From NCBI GenBank assembly GCA_003427395.1, contig BFEA01000027.1, forward strand, positions 1,901,657 through 1,965,656: a stretch of DNA of 64,000 bases. Reading direction: 5' to 3'. This DNA is from Chara braunii (lineage: Eukaryota > Streptophyta > Charophyceae > Charales > Characeae). The notes beneath the pieces were generated by a model. The model was not told the origin of the DNA. It did no database searches and worked only from the letters and a program-made list of their open reading frames with translations. Of the stretch, positions 12,481 through 21,846 are shown one piece after another (the first letter of the stretch is position 1; every line of letters starts with the position of its first letter). Made by a program: the position numbers and the translations under genes.

Positions 12481-12511
12481 AGGAATAGTAGTTGTTCCTG
12501 CTAGCGTCGAG

Positions 12512-13108
12512 ATGGTGGATACACCCTCACCTTCTCAAGAGATGGCCCAAGCTATTGACTCTGGCGTCTCCCCGCGAGCACATTTCGACCAATCAATACT
12601 CTGTTTGATGAATGTGTTCGAATCCTTAGAGGAGCTAAAGGAGGAGTGGTCTAGATCACACCTGCTAGCTTCTTGGATGACCACGGCTAAAGCTCCTAAG
12701 GGTCAGTTGTTCGTCGGCGAGGTAGTTATAGGCGGCTGTAAGGCTGGGGCCTTCTACGATACATGCTCGGCGAGGAACTTTATCAGTCGCGCTTGTGTTG
12801 ATCGGTTGCGCTTACAGGGGCAAGTGTAGCGCCTCAGTCGACCCGTGAAGTCGACTTGTGCTAACAGATAACGCATGATAGTTAATGACTACCTAAAAGA
12901 TGTTGAATGTTATTTTTTGTACGGGGGAGGGGAACTGAGATATAAAATATCGTTCCTAGTGAATGATGATCTCCCTATGGATATCTTGCTTGATATGTAC
13001 TACTTTTCGGTTGCACAACCTTGTTTGATTGAGACCGAAAAGTGGTCAAACACACGCTGCCCAGTGGGGGGATTGCCAGATTGCGTAAGCATAAAGCTAG
13101 TAGTCTGA
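12512..13108 (+). pseudogene. aspartic protease region of the chromovirus
   Basis: GQLFVGEVVIGGCKAGAFYD leads into DTCS at 12758-12769, where retropepsins have DT/SG. Gly to Cys at this position should inactivate the enzyme. It continues with SARNFISRACVDRL. After a TAG near 12827, a second segment (12875-13108) holds YKISFLVNDDLPMDILLDM, the ILGxD-like strand. This links Gag to RT as in other gypsy polyproteins. Confidence 0.72.
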
Positions 13109-13125
13109 TCGAGTCTTATGAGTGA

Positions 13126-14180
13126 ATGTGCGCGGCCGCGATCTATAACTATTATAAGCAAAATCCGAAGGAGGGTATGTACCTAGTGTATGTCTCTGCA
13201 GAGGGTGAGCCGGTGAAAATGCCTCTAAAGATAGAGGGAGTGGTCGCTAATTACCTTCATCAATTTGAAGAGCCGAAAGGGGTTGTTGAGAGGGAGACCG
13301 TCCATGAGATAGAAATCATCCCAGGGTCTAGTATTCCGAAAGGTAGGATCTATCGAATGACTCTAGCGGAGCGTGATGAGCTTCGTCGACAGCTCAAGGA
13401 TCTCATAGAGAAGGGTTGGATCCGACCGAGCGTCTCCCCTTATGGATCTCCTGTCTTATTTGTATCGAAGGAGGGGAGAGCGTTGAGGACGTGCATTTAC
13501 TATAGGGGCCTCAATGCCATCACTGTGAAAAATGCAGAGCCCTCACCGCGTATCAATGACTTATTGGACTGAGTGTAAGGGTGCCGGTACTTTGGTAAGA
13601 GAGATCTGAAGACCAGGTACCATTAGATTGCAATTCGCCCCGAGGATTAACACAAAACTGTTTTTTAGACCAGGTACGGTCTGTACGAGTTTGTGGTTAT
13701 GCCTTTCAGCCTTTACAATGCTCCTGACACCTTTCAGCACACGATGAACAAGATATTTCATGACTACTTAGAAAGTTTGTCATCGTGTACCTCGATGGCA
13801 TGCTTATTTTTAGTAGGACTGTCGAGGAGCATGTAGCCCATGTAGATAAAGTACTCACTCTCCTTCGGCAACACCAGTTTAAGATTAACCAGGAGAAGTG
13901 CGAGTTTGGCCACACCCGGATCTTGTACTTGGGTCATGAGATTTCCGCTGAGGGATTGAAGCTCGATGACGCGAAGGTGGCTAGCATTCGTGACTGGTCG
14001 TATCCTCAGTCTGTGATTGAGGTGAGGTCTTTCTGGGTATGACTGACTCCTACCGCAATTTTATGCAGAACTATAGCATAGTGGCCGCACCCTTGTCGGA
14101 TCTCACACACCTTGACACACCAGGGGAGTGGACAGATAGGTGTGAAGCTGCTTTCAGACATCTGAAGCATGCCCTCACCA
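13126..14180 (+). pseudogene. reverse transcriptase of the chromovirus
   Basis: Residues such as IPKGRIYRMTLAERDELRRQ, GWIRPSVSPYGSPVLFV and the YYRGLNAITVKN block are typical Ty3/gypsy fingers and palm. The segment 13561-13690 contains five stops (TGA, TAA, TAG, TAA, TAG) within about 40 codons. After a frame change, the catalytic box reads YLDG at 13788-13799 in place of YxDD, so the second catalytic Asp is gone. The thumb region continues with HEISAEGLKLDDAKV to about 14180, where a MITE interrupts the gene. Confidence 0.85.
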
Positions 14181-14181
14181 T

Positions 14182-14609
14182 AAGCGGTTAACAGGGACCC
14201 CCACGTTTCAGCCCTGGTTAACCTCCTCAACCCTGAAACATGGATTGGAGATCATTTTTTTTAGTTTTTTCTGTTTTTTTTTTTCTTTGGCACTGTTTTT
14301 TTTTTGGTGAAGGTCTGCGTGTGCCAAGTTTGATGTTTGTTGGGATCTTGGAGTTGACTGTTTTGGCTAGGCCTGAAAAGTCCTGAAAATCCCAAAAACT
14401 GAAATGAGTGAATTTTGTATGAAAACACACTTTTATCTTGCTGTTTTATAGGTTTTTTTAAAAAAAAAATTCATTTTTTTTTTGTAAGTAGTTAGTATGA
14501 TCTCCACTCTAGGAATTGGTGGCAAATTTGGTTAAAATGACCCTTAGGTTTAAATGGCCTGTCAAGTGGTCTGAAAATTGAGGCCTCCGTTAACCGTCTC
14601 TCGCCCTTA
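14182..14609. mobile_element. hAT-like MITE inserted in the chromovirus
   Basis: The direct repeat ctcaccat (8 bp) occurs at 14174-14181 and 14610-14617, exactly where RT and RNase H coding should be joined. The 428 bp between them is AT-rich and non-coding. Imperfect subterminal inverted repeats are visible: gcggttaacaggg near the left end and, reversed, gacggttaacgg near the right end. An 8-bp target-site duplication is the hallmark of hAT transposons, so this is probably a non-autonomous hAT element. No transposase is present. Confidence 0.6.
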
Positions 14610-14620
14610 CTCACCATGGG

Positions 14621-15230
14621 TCTTGAAGCTGCCCAATCCTGACAAACCGTTCATTGAGACCACGGATGCCAACCAATATCACATTGGAGCCGTGCTTGCT
14701 CAGCAAGAGGGAAAAATGTTGAGGCCCGTAGAGTACATGTCCAAAAAGATGCCCTCTCAGAAGTTGGCTAAGTCCACCTATGAGAAGGAACTCTATGCGA
14801 TTTACAAAGCGCCGACTCACTGGAGGCACTACCTCCTTGGGCGATTCTTCTAGGTCAGGACTGATCATCAAACCCTGAGGTGTATGAAGACCCAACCAAT
14901 ACTCTTTGATGCTTTGAAGCATTGGATCGAAGTCATAAAGGAGTATGACTTTGAGCCACAGTATATCAAAGGGGAGTACAATAAGGTTGTTGACACGCTG
15001 TTGCGTAGACCAAACTTCCTTGGGGTGCTGGTTACTAAGTTTGGGCTTGCGGACGATGTGACTCAATGTTTGGTGGAAGCCTATCGCGAGGATCCGTTCA
15101 TGGCTGAAATCATACGCAGACTCAAGGCAAAGGACAAGACCACCTCCGATGAGTTTGTGTTGGTCAATGGCCTGCGGTTCCTCGAGAAGGCAGAGAATAA
15201 ATGTTTGTGTGTACCCTATAGAGAGTCTTT
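14621..15230 (+). pseudogene. RNase H domain of the chromovirus and linker
   Basis: After the MITE, VLKLPNPDKPFIETTDA opens the RNase H (RVP/RT-associated) domain, followed by YHIGAVLAQQEGKM, the AKSTYEKELYAIYKA block and WRHYLLGRFF. A TAG at 14851-14853 interrupts before VRTDHQTL. Next come YDFEPQYIKGEYNKVVDTL and a linker (AYREDPFMAEIIRRLK) into integrase. The degradation activity would remove the RNA strand during reverse transcription. Two substitutions and the stop make it non-functional. Confidence 0.85.
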
Positions 15231-16259
15231 ATGTAGTTTCTTTCTAGGAGAGTGTCACGACGCCACCGGACATTTTGGGTATAAGAAGACTGCAACAAAC
15301 TTGTTGTAGCGTTTTTGGTGGCCCACGATGATGAAGGATGCCAAACTGTATGTCGAGACTTGCCAAGTCTGTCAACGTGACAATCCTCGGACACAGGCTC
15401 CTCTTGGGCTACTCTAGCCCCTTCCAATTCCGGAGAGGCCCGGTGAAAGCTTGTAAGATTTCATGGATACGCTGGTCACCAGCAAGAGTGGTATGAGGTA
15501 TGTCTACGTTATCGTGGATAGGTTTAGTAAGTACGCTAGGTTAGAGTGGAAACATCAAAGACCGAGTACGTCATCAAGTTATTTAAGGAAAATTGGGTCA
15601 GAGACAAAGACCGACGTCATCAAGTTTTTTAAGGAAAACTAGGTCAGAGACTTCGGCTTGCCTAAGTCTATAGTCAGCGACCGGGATGTTCGATTTACCA
15701 GCGATTTGTGGAAGGCTGCAGCTGTCGAACAAGGAATGCAACGCAGATGATCTCTGGGAATCACCCAGAGGCGAACGGACAGGCTGAGCAAATGAACCGC
15801 GTTGTACAGCACCTGCTGAGGCATTACATAAAGCCTAATCAGGTGGACTGGAATGAGAAGCTTGCTCTCGTCTCCAGTCTGTACAATAATGCAATTCACA
15901 GCGCAACCGGGGTCAGTCCCAACAGCCTGCAACTAACATTCAAGCCTGGACTCCATCTGGACTTCCTGCTACCTGAGAACCAACCCACTGCTGCTCCAGG
16001 CAGTCTGGAATTTGCTTATCGGTATGAGAATCTCATGCAGCAAGCGGTGGATAACATGCATAAAGCACAAGCGGCAATGATAGAATCTGAGAACAAGCAC
16101 CGCTGCCCGTCTACGTTTCAGGTTGGGGATAGAGTATGGGTAAAGGCCTCTGAACTGGGACAGGAGTACGGGATTTCCCGCAAACTCATGCCACAGTATT
16201 TGGCCCGTGGGAGATTCTGGATATTGTTGGGGATGATCCCGATGGGCCTTCCTATGTAG
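15231..16259 (+). pseudogene. integrase of the chromovirus
   Basis: The N-terminal zinc-binding HHCC is complete: ECHDATGHFG (His at 15256 and 15271) and ETCQVCQRDN (Cys at 15361 and 15370). The core has DFMDTLVTSKSG (first Asp), IVSDRDVRF (second Asp, about 15678) and NHPEANGQAEQ (Glu at 15768), the D,D-35-E triad. Stops occur at about 15307, 15417 and 15453. A 47-bp tandem duplication at about 15555-15649 shifts the frame: one copy keeps TGG for Trp and the other has TAG. The C-terminal part (15708-16259) is open for 183 codons. Confidence 0.88.
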
Positions 16260-16606
16260 TGCAAATCCCTGGTCACCTTCGCACTCGCCCTGTTTTCCAT
16301 GCGTCCAAACATGAACCGTTCGAAGAAACCGATCAGTTTCCTTCGCGTCGGTCAATGCTGCCCCCAACCATGGATGGAGAAGTCGACATCGACGGCATTG
16401 TGGACCACCGAGAGATGCCGATGCCGAAACCTCCTGGCCGGGAAAGACCTCTGAAGCCGAAGCTGCAGTTCCATGTACGATTCAGACACCACACGAACCT
16501 AAAGGAAGACACGTGGTTTACAAGGGAGGAACTGATGCAGACCGCTCCTCAGATTGTCACTCACTATGAGAAGTTATTGCAGACGGAAAAGCGCCAGATT
16601 GAATGA
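16259..16606 (+). pseudogene. integrase tail with chromodomain
   Basis: After HASKHEPFEETDQF, the segment EVDIDGIVDHREMP then FHVRFRHHTNLKEDTWFTRE and APQIVTHYEKLL has the order of a chromodomain (EVExILDHR, WKGY-like strand, TWEP-like strand, C-terminal helix). The aromatic cage is degenerate, as in many retroelement chromodomains. It terminates with TGA at 16604. The domain places the element among chromoviruses. Confidence 0.75.
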
Positions 16607-17462
16607 TTGAACTTCTCAGAGGACTATCGAAGTATGGAGGAGGGAATGCGAGGCCACAGCCCGCTCTGAGCATTTCGGGGCCTTTCATCACATGAGGCCT
16701 ATTTTGTCCTTTTTCGCAAAGTGGCGCTCAGACAGTTTTGCTGCGTCAGTTCGTTGAATGGACCCAGGCCGTGGGTAGCAGTACCCGGTCGAGGGCTTCT
16801 AGACCCTTCCTGAGTTCTGTGGAAACAGGCCCTGGGCCAGACACGACGCACAAACTGCACGCTGCACACACAACAGTTGGACACGCGTAACCACCTGGGG
16901 CCCTGCGGAATATTCTGGCTTCAGGCCACTTGGGACCTACCGGAAGCTTCTGGGCAGGGGCCCAGTGCAGCCAGGCAGCACGCAGCTGGCAGGCCACTTC
17001 CATAAAGAAAAGTGCCTGCCTCCTCATTTGGCATTCGGCCCCTCGCTGTTCTTGCGCAAGCGCTGCTGTGCCAGCCGCTGAAGCAAGTGCCCACGCGCTC
17101 ACAGGCGAGCAGGGTGGACGCAGGCAGCCATAGCTGGGCTCGCCTGCGCATTGCTGGATGGGGCGCATGGTGGTCTTCGGGTGCATGTGGTATCTGTGTG
17201 GAGGATCGAGTTGTGAGTGAAGCAAAGGACATACCTGGTGCTTGATGCGAATGGCATTGGCCGAGATCTGCTCGTACTTTGGGAAGTTGTTGACGTCACC
17301 AGCGGCATTATAGATAGGCTAGATAGGTATCTCCCATTTGTAGTCTGGGCGCTGAGCGCCAGATAGGGAATCGACATTGGTTCATTGATGATGATGACGA
17401 GACTATTCCAACATTGTCATTTGTGAGCTTTGCTGTGCTCTTATTTGGTGTAACTCGAGTTC
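16607..17462. other. no gene recognised downstream of the chromovirus
   Basis: Moderately GC-rich, without protein domains. It might contain a diverged 3' LTR, but no repeat partner was seen. Confidence 0.3.
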
Positions 17463-17463
17463 C

Positions 17464-17494
<31 letters not shown>

Positions 17495-17580
17495 AAACGG
17501 GCCCAGTGCCCAAGGCTGATATTACCAAAAAGAAGATTGAGGCCGGGGTCCTCACAGTCTACCTGGAGTGACCGAACCGA
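17463..17580 (-). mobile_element. LINE 3' tail, type B (5'-truncated copy)
   Basis: On the minus strand, a block containing tgtgaggaccccggcctca is followed by an A-rich run, seen as T at 17463-17487 on the plus strand. The same block ends the LINE at 43830-45972 and the fragment at 52838-52970, so this is likely a short retrotransposed 3' end. Confidence 0.45.
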
Positions 17581-17829
17581 ACTTGCCGAGTTCCAATTCT
17601 ACTTTTGGTTCGAGGTCAAGACTATCTGGTTTCATGTGTATGATGCGGCTTGGTTTCTGAATTTCGCTATCGCTCATTTTCCTTGCAACATCCATCAGAA
17701 GCCTATTACTGGCCCTTTTTTTTGGTGAGGATCCCATTGTTTCTGACAGCCTGCCACCCTTGGGACTAGGTAGCATTCTCAAAAGGCGTCAGAAAAAGGC
17801 CTGCTTCACAACGCCTTAGGGAACATGGT

Positions 17830-17985
17830 TTAACTGATGGGCCTAACTCAGTTGGTTTATACACCCATGAGCTGTTGACATACAGATCCAAGTTTGAATC
17901 CAGATATAATCAGATGACCAGAATAAAATAGTTCTGAGTACCTGGGGCCGGTCAGTTCAATGATGATATCTCAAGGCCGTCGTCG
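17830..17985 (+). mobile_element. tRNA-derived SINE, family 1, copy 1
   Basis: An RNA polymerase III A box, taactcagttgg (17844-17855), and a B box, agtttgaatcc (17891-17901), are spaced as in a tRNA gene. The 3' body ends with caatgatgatatctcaagg followed by ccgtc and an A-rich tail. The 3' body matches the copy at 37484-37628. Confidence 0.7.
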
Positions 17986-18347
17986 GCCTTTCAAAAAAGA
18001 GAAAGAAGGGAAAAAAAGGAAGGGAAAAAAAGAAAGGAAAGAATATATAATGGTTTGTGCTACCTGCCTGTTTGGCTGAACAGTCCCTACCCCCCAATAA
18101 TTGTTCAGGTGAGCAGTGGTGAAGCAGATTGGGGTCTGGGAGTGCAGATGGCAGTGAGCCCTGTCAGAACGTATCTCTTCTATACTGACGAACAGCTGCA
18201 TGATCTCTACCATTCCCACTGCCAGGCCGGTACTTTTTTATCGGCCCCCCAAATTGCTCCTATCGATTTATAGGGAGCTGGATCTGCTACGAACTAGGTC
18301 CAGCGTCCCATGGGTTTTACAATGATTACTGCGTAGAATGAATCCAT

Positions 18348-18484
18348 CCTTACCCGGTTTCCAGCAGGTGATGATCCCCACCAATAGATGGAGCGGCCAG
18401 CAACAGGCTTACTAGGGGAGGCTGCTCGTATCACCCCCCCTAGTAGGTCTGCTATGGCCATTTAAAAAAAAAAAAAGGAAGAAA
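18348..18484 (+). mobile_element. LINE type-A tail, short copy with 13-bp target-site duplication
   Basis: agaatgaatccat occurs at 18335-18347 and 18485-18497 and flanks the insertion. Inside are the conserved head (18352-18394, acccggtttccagcagg and on to gatggagc), a hairpin with arms around cttactaggggagg and cccccctagtagg (18408-18446), the loop TGCTCGTATCA, and poly(A) (18464-18476). A separate inverted scrap of the head lies at about 18296-18310. Confidence 0.75.
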
Positions 18485-18526
18485 AGAATGAATCCATTCT
18501 CTGAGCATCAGGTGTTTTTCTGTTTT

Positions 18527-19255
18527 NNNNNNNNNNNNNNNNNNNNNNNNNNNNNNNNNNNNNNNNNNNNNNNNNNNNNNNNNNNNNNNNNNNNNNNNNN
18601 NNNNNNNNNNNNNNNNNNNNNNNNNNNNNNNNNNNNNNNNNNNNNNNNNNNNNNNNNNNNNNNNNNNNNNNNNNNNNNNNNNNNNNNNNNNNNNNNNNNN
18701 NNNNNNNNNNNNNNNNNNNNNNNNNNNNNNNNNNNNNNNNNNNNNNNNNNNNNNNNNNNNNNNNNNNNNNNNNNNNNNNNNNNNNNNNNNNNNNNNNNNN
18801 NNNNNNNNNNNNNNNNNNNNNNNNNNNNNNNNNNNNNNNNNNNNNNNNNNNNNNNNNNNNNNNNNNNNNNNNNNNNNNNNNNNNNNNNNNNNNNNNNNNN
18901 NNNNNNNNNNNNNNNNNNNNNNNNNNNNNNNNNNNNNNNNNNNNNNNNNNNNNNNNNNNNNNNNNNNNNNNNNNNNNNNNNNNNNNNNNNNNNNNNNNNN
19001 NNNNNNNNNNNNNNNNNNNNNNNNNNNNNNNNNNNNNNNNNNNNNNNNNNNNNNNNNNNNNNNNNNNNNNNNNNNNNNNNNNNNNNNNNNNNNNNNNNNN
19101 NNNNNNNNNNNNNNNNNNNNNNNNNNNNNNNNNNNNNNNNNNNNNNNNNNNNNNNNNNNNNNNNNNNNNNNNNNNNNNNNNNNNNNNNNNNNNNNNNNNN
19201 NNNNNNNNNNNNNNNNNNNNNNNNNNNNNNNNNNNNNNNNNNNNNNNNNNNNNNN
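18527..19255. other. assembly gap (729 N)
   Basis: Undetermined bases. Long open frames crossing the gap are artefacts. Confidence 1.
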
Positions 19256-19464
19256 GCCCCCTCCTCCCCCCTCCTCCTCCTCTTTGTGACTGGCCAAGGA
19301 CCTAAAAAGAGAAATTCAAGGTTTGATTCAAGGATCTAGTGAAGATTCTCCAGTTCATGATGCGATGAAATGCCGAATACCATGCTGCAGTTATAGAAAC
19401 ACAGATGGAGCACATCTTTTTTTTATTTTTTTTTGGAGCACATCTTTTTTTTATTTTTTTTCAA

Positions 19465-20034
19465 GTCCAGGGTGTTGCAGAGGCCAGTCAGTGTGTGCAC
19501 AGTGATCACCTGGAACTGTGAGGCGTGGGTGTCCTGGAATATGAGACCACCTCCCAACCCATCCTCACATCAATACTCCTAACGCACTCCCTATCCCAAT
19601 ATTCTACCTCAGTGTGACCAGCACTCAGGACCACTGCCCTACCAACGGGCAGGCAACTTGGACCGAACAACAGTGATAGGCACCAGGGCTGATAGATTGC
19701 CCAGCGCTGGTGGAAGCGGAATCGGATGAACCTTGTCAAAACGGGAACTTCGGACGGCAGGCCCAGACAATGAACTACAGGCCCCATATATATAGCCACC
19801 AGACAGTTGTATCCGAATGACAGTAGGAACTGCACCCAATGGCACCCTATCCAACCTACCTAAACCTACTGCAGGCACTAGACCCCACCAGTGACTGGGA
19901 TAGGGAGTGCGTTAGGAGTATTGACGTGAGGATGGGTTGGGAGGTGGTCTCATATTCCAGGACACCCACGCCTCACAGTTCCAGGTGATCACTGTGCACA
20001 CACTGACTGGCCTCTGCAACACCCTGGACTCCCT
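19465..20034. repeat. large inverted repeat, 134-bp arms
   Basis: 19465-19598 reads gtccagggtgttgcagaggc through ctccctatccca. 19901-20034 is its near-perfect reverse complement, with only a few mismatches (for example catcaatact against tattgacgtg). The spacer is about 300 bp. It contains cctactgcaggcactagacc near 19866, which recurs directly just outside the right arm near 20056. This could be a foldback transposon with long terminal inverted repeats. No target-site duplication was identified. Confidence 0.7.
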
Positions 20035-20853
20035 ATCCCAATATCCTCCCAACCTACTGCAGGCACTAGACCCCACCAGCTCCCCAGCCTGTTTTTTGTG
20101 TATATATTATGTGAATCTGTATGTAACCTGTAAGCGATATATAATTCGCAAGCTATGTGTGTATGCCCTAAGGCTATGTGTACTCTGTGAATCATGTATC
20201 GAGGAGAGAACGGGCGAGCTGGACAAGGACCCCCCCCAAGGACCTAACCAAGCTTGAACCCGTAATGATCACCATCAAGTCTGCCTTCCACTCACACAAA
20301 CCATAGCTTGCCCTCAATTCCCTATTTCCCATCCTGCCCCGCCAACCCCTGCTTTTCTCACCCCAGCTCAACCATCCATTCCCGCAGGAGCCTGGGGTGG
20401 TGGTCCATGGACTTACTTTAACTGTGGGCAGCTGTTTGTGCTGATGGGAATGACAGAGGTGGGACCATTTCTCGATTTATTCGTGTCATCCTTGTGGAGG
20501 GACCATGGTAAACTTCTCTGTAGCGTTCCAATTTCAACGGATGTCCCGGAGCAGCACTAGAAGCTAGGCCTGGGCATGAGTTGGAGACTCTCGATTGGGC
20601 TCTATGATGGTACTATGGGACCTACACACTAGATTGACAATCGATCTCATCAGCAGCGCCGGAAAGATAGAAGCAATAGATGCCACCAATCTCTGGTCAT
20701 CATCAGGCAGTCTGATGAAGAGTAAACGAACTTTGTGGGGATGACATATGTGGTGCTGCATGTGGTGGGTGGGTGGTTCTCCCAGTATCAGGAATCTTTG
20801 AGCCGATCCTGTAATATGGTGTAGGAGAGGTCCCAGTCAGTTAAACTGATGGG
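20035..20853. other. unassigned stretch
   Basis: No domain, RNA gene or clear repeat apart from the direct repeat noted with the neighbouring inverted repeat. Confidence 0.3.
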
Positions 20854-20973
20854 AAACAAACAAACAAACAAACAAACAAACAAACAAACAAACAAACAAA
20901 CAAACAAACAAACAAACAGACAAACAAACAAACAAACAAACAAACAAACAAACAAACAAACAAACAAACAAAC
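20854..20973. repeat. (AAAC)n microsatellite
   Basis: About 30 units of AAAC with one AGAC interruption. aaactgatgg occurs at both edges. Confidence 0.95.
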
Positions 20974-21360
20974 TGATGGAATAGGGAGGGGCATGGCTCA
21001 ATGGGTTGCCTAATACTAGCAGAAGGGGATGAGCTGCTGCTTCCTGATAGAACCCCACTCTCTGTGGCACCTCGGACATTGTCCCAGGTGGGGTCAGGAG
21101 ACGCGTCAGTCCTTTTTGAAGTTCTGAGTAGCGTTGCAGGTCTCACTCAGCTCCCGTCTTCATCCGAATCCGAAGACAATGTCCGGCCATCATCGCTGAA
21201 TCTGTGGGAACTTTCAGTCTAGATGCAGAGAAATGACCGGCGGCCTCGGGTGAAGACGCTAGTGAAATCACCTATCCAAAGGACTGTTCCAGGGTTGTGG
21301 CTACTTTCTACTACAAGTACTCCCTGAGGAGTGTGGACCAGCACTTGCAGGGGGATGAAT

Positions 21361-21483
21361 GTAAAGGTACCCCCTTTTTGGGACCAACCCCTTGGCTGTC
21401 TGTAAAGGTACCCCCTTTTTGGGACCACCTCCTTGTCTGTCTGTAAAGGTACCCCCTTTTCGGGACCACCCCCTTGCCTGCCT
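21361..21483. repeat. 41-bp minisatellite, three units
   Basis: Units begin gtaaaggtacccccttttt at 21361, 21402 and 21443. They differ at a few positions (ccaacccc, ccacctcc and ccaccccc; ggctgtct, gtctgtct and gcctgcct). Confidence 0.9.
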
Positions 21484-21560
21484 GGTCCAGTTTAAGACTG
21501 CTGGTCTCTTTGTGGACCTGTAGGCCCGACGTCCAGGTTTGTTCCCTGGCCATCCAGGTA

Positions 21561-21720
21561 TATCTTCTACAATTTCTTTTTTCTTTATTTTTCTTTTTTT
21601 CCGAGTCCACGCAATAACAGATAGTAGTGATGATATGAGCATACACTCCTATCTATCCTGCGGGTGGCTCCAGTCTATTGGTGGGGAGCTTCACCTGCTG
21701 GAAAGCGGGTCCAGCGTCCC
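21561..21720 (-). mobile_element. LINE type-A tail (copy B)
   Basis: Head at 21666-21720 in reverse orientation (ctccagtctattggtgggg through gggtccagcgtcccc). The hairpin at 21619-21654 has arms agataggagtgtatg and catcactactatct on the minus strand and loop TGCTCATATCA. The T-rich run at 21561-21600 is the poly(A) tail. No target duplication was resolved. Confidence 0.65.
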
Positions 21721-21815
21721 CTAGCATACAAAACCTTGATTGTAACATACCTAAATATAGGGGTAAGCGTCACCTCTTGAGTCCCTAATAGGACCGCCAG
21801 ATCCGTCTTAGTAGC

Positions 21816-21820
<5 letters not shown>

Positions 21821-21846
<26 letters not shown>

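Larger units (their letters stand above)
10300..16606 (+). mobile_element. Ty3/gypsy chromovirus, nearly full-length coding region, decayed
   Basis: Domains in order are gag core with zinc knuckle, protease, RT, RNase H, integrase and a C-terminal chromodomain. This is the chromovirus arrangement, in which the chromodomain steers integration to marked chromatin. The element is dead: many in-frame stops, altered catalytic residues (DTCS in protease, YLDG in RT), a 428-bp MITE inserted between RT and RNase H, and a 47-bp tandem duplication in integrase. Nearly all stops are TAG, TAA or TGA where Gln (CAR), Arg (CGA) or Trp (TGG) would be expected. LTRs are not identified. Confidence 0.92.

Noticed and set aside
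16746-17245. Minus-strand frames of 159 and 103 codons
   Set aside because: No domain and no splice or homology support.
18452-19339. Open frames of 281-283 codons across 18.5-19.3 kb on both strands
   Set aside because: They are made of undetermined bases in the gap.
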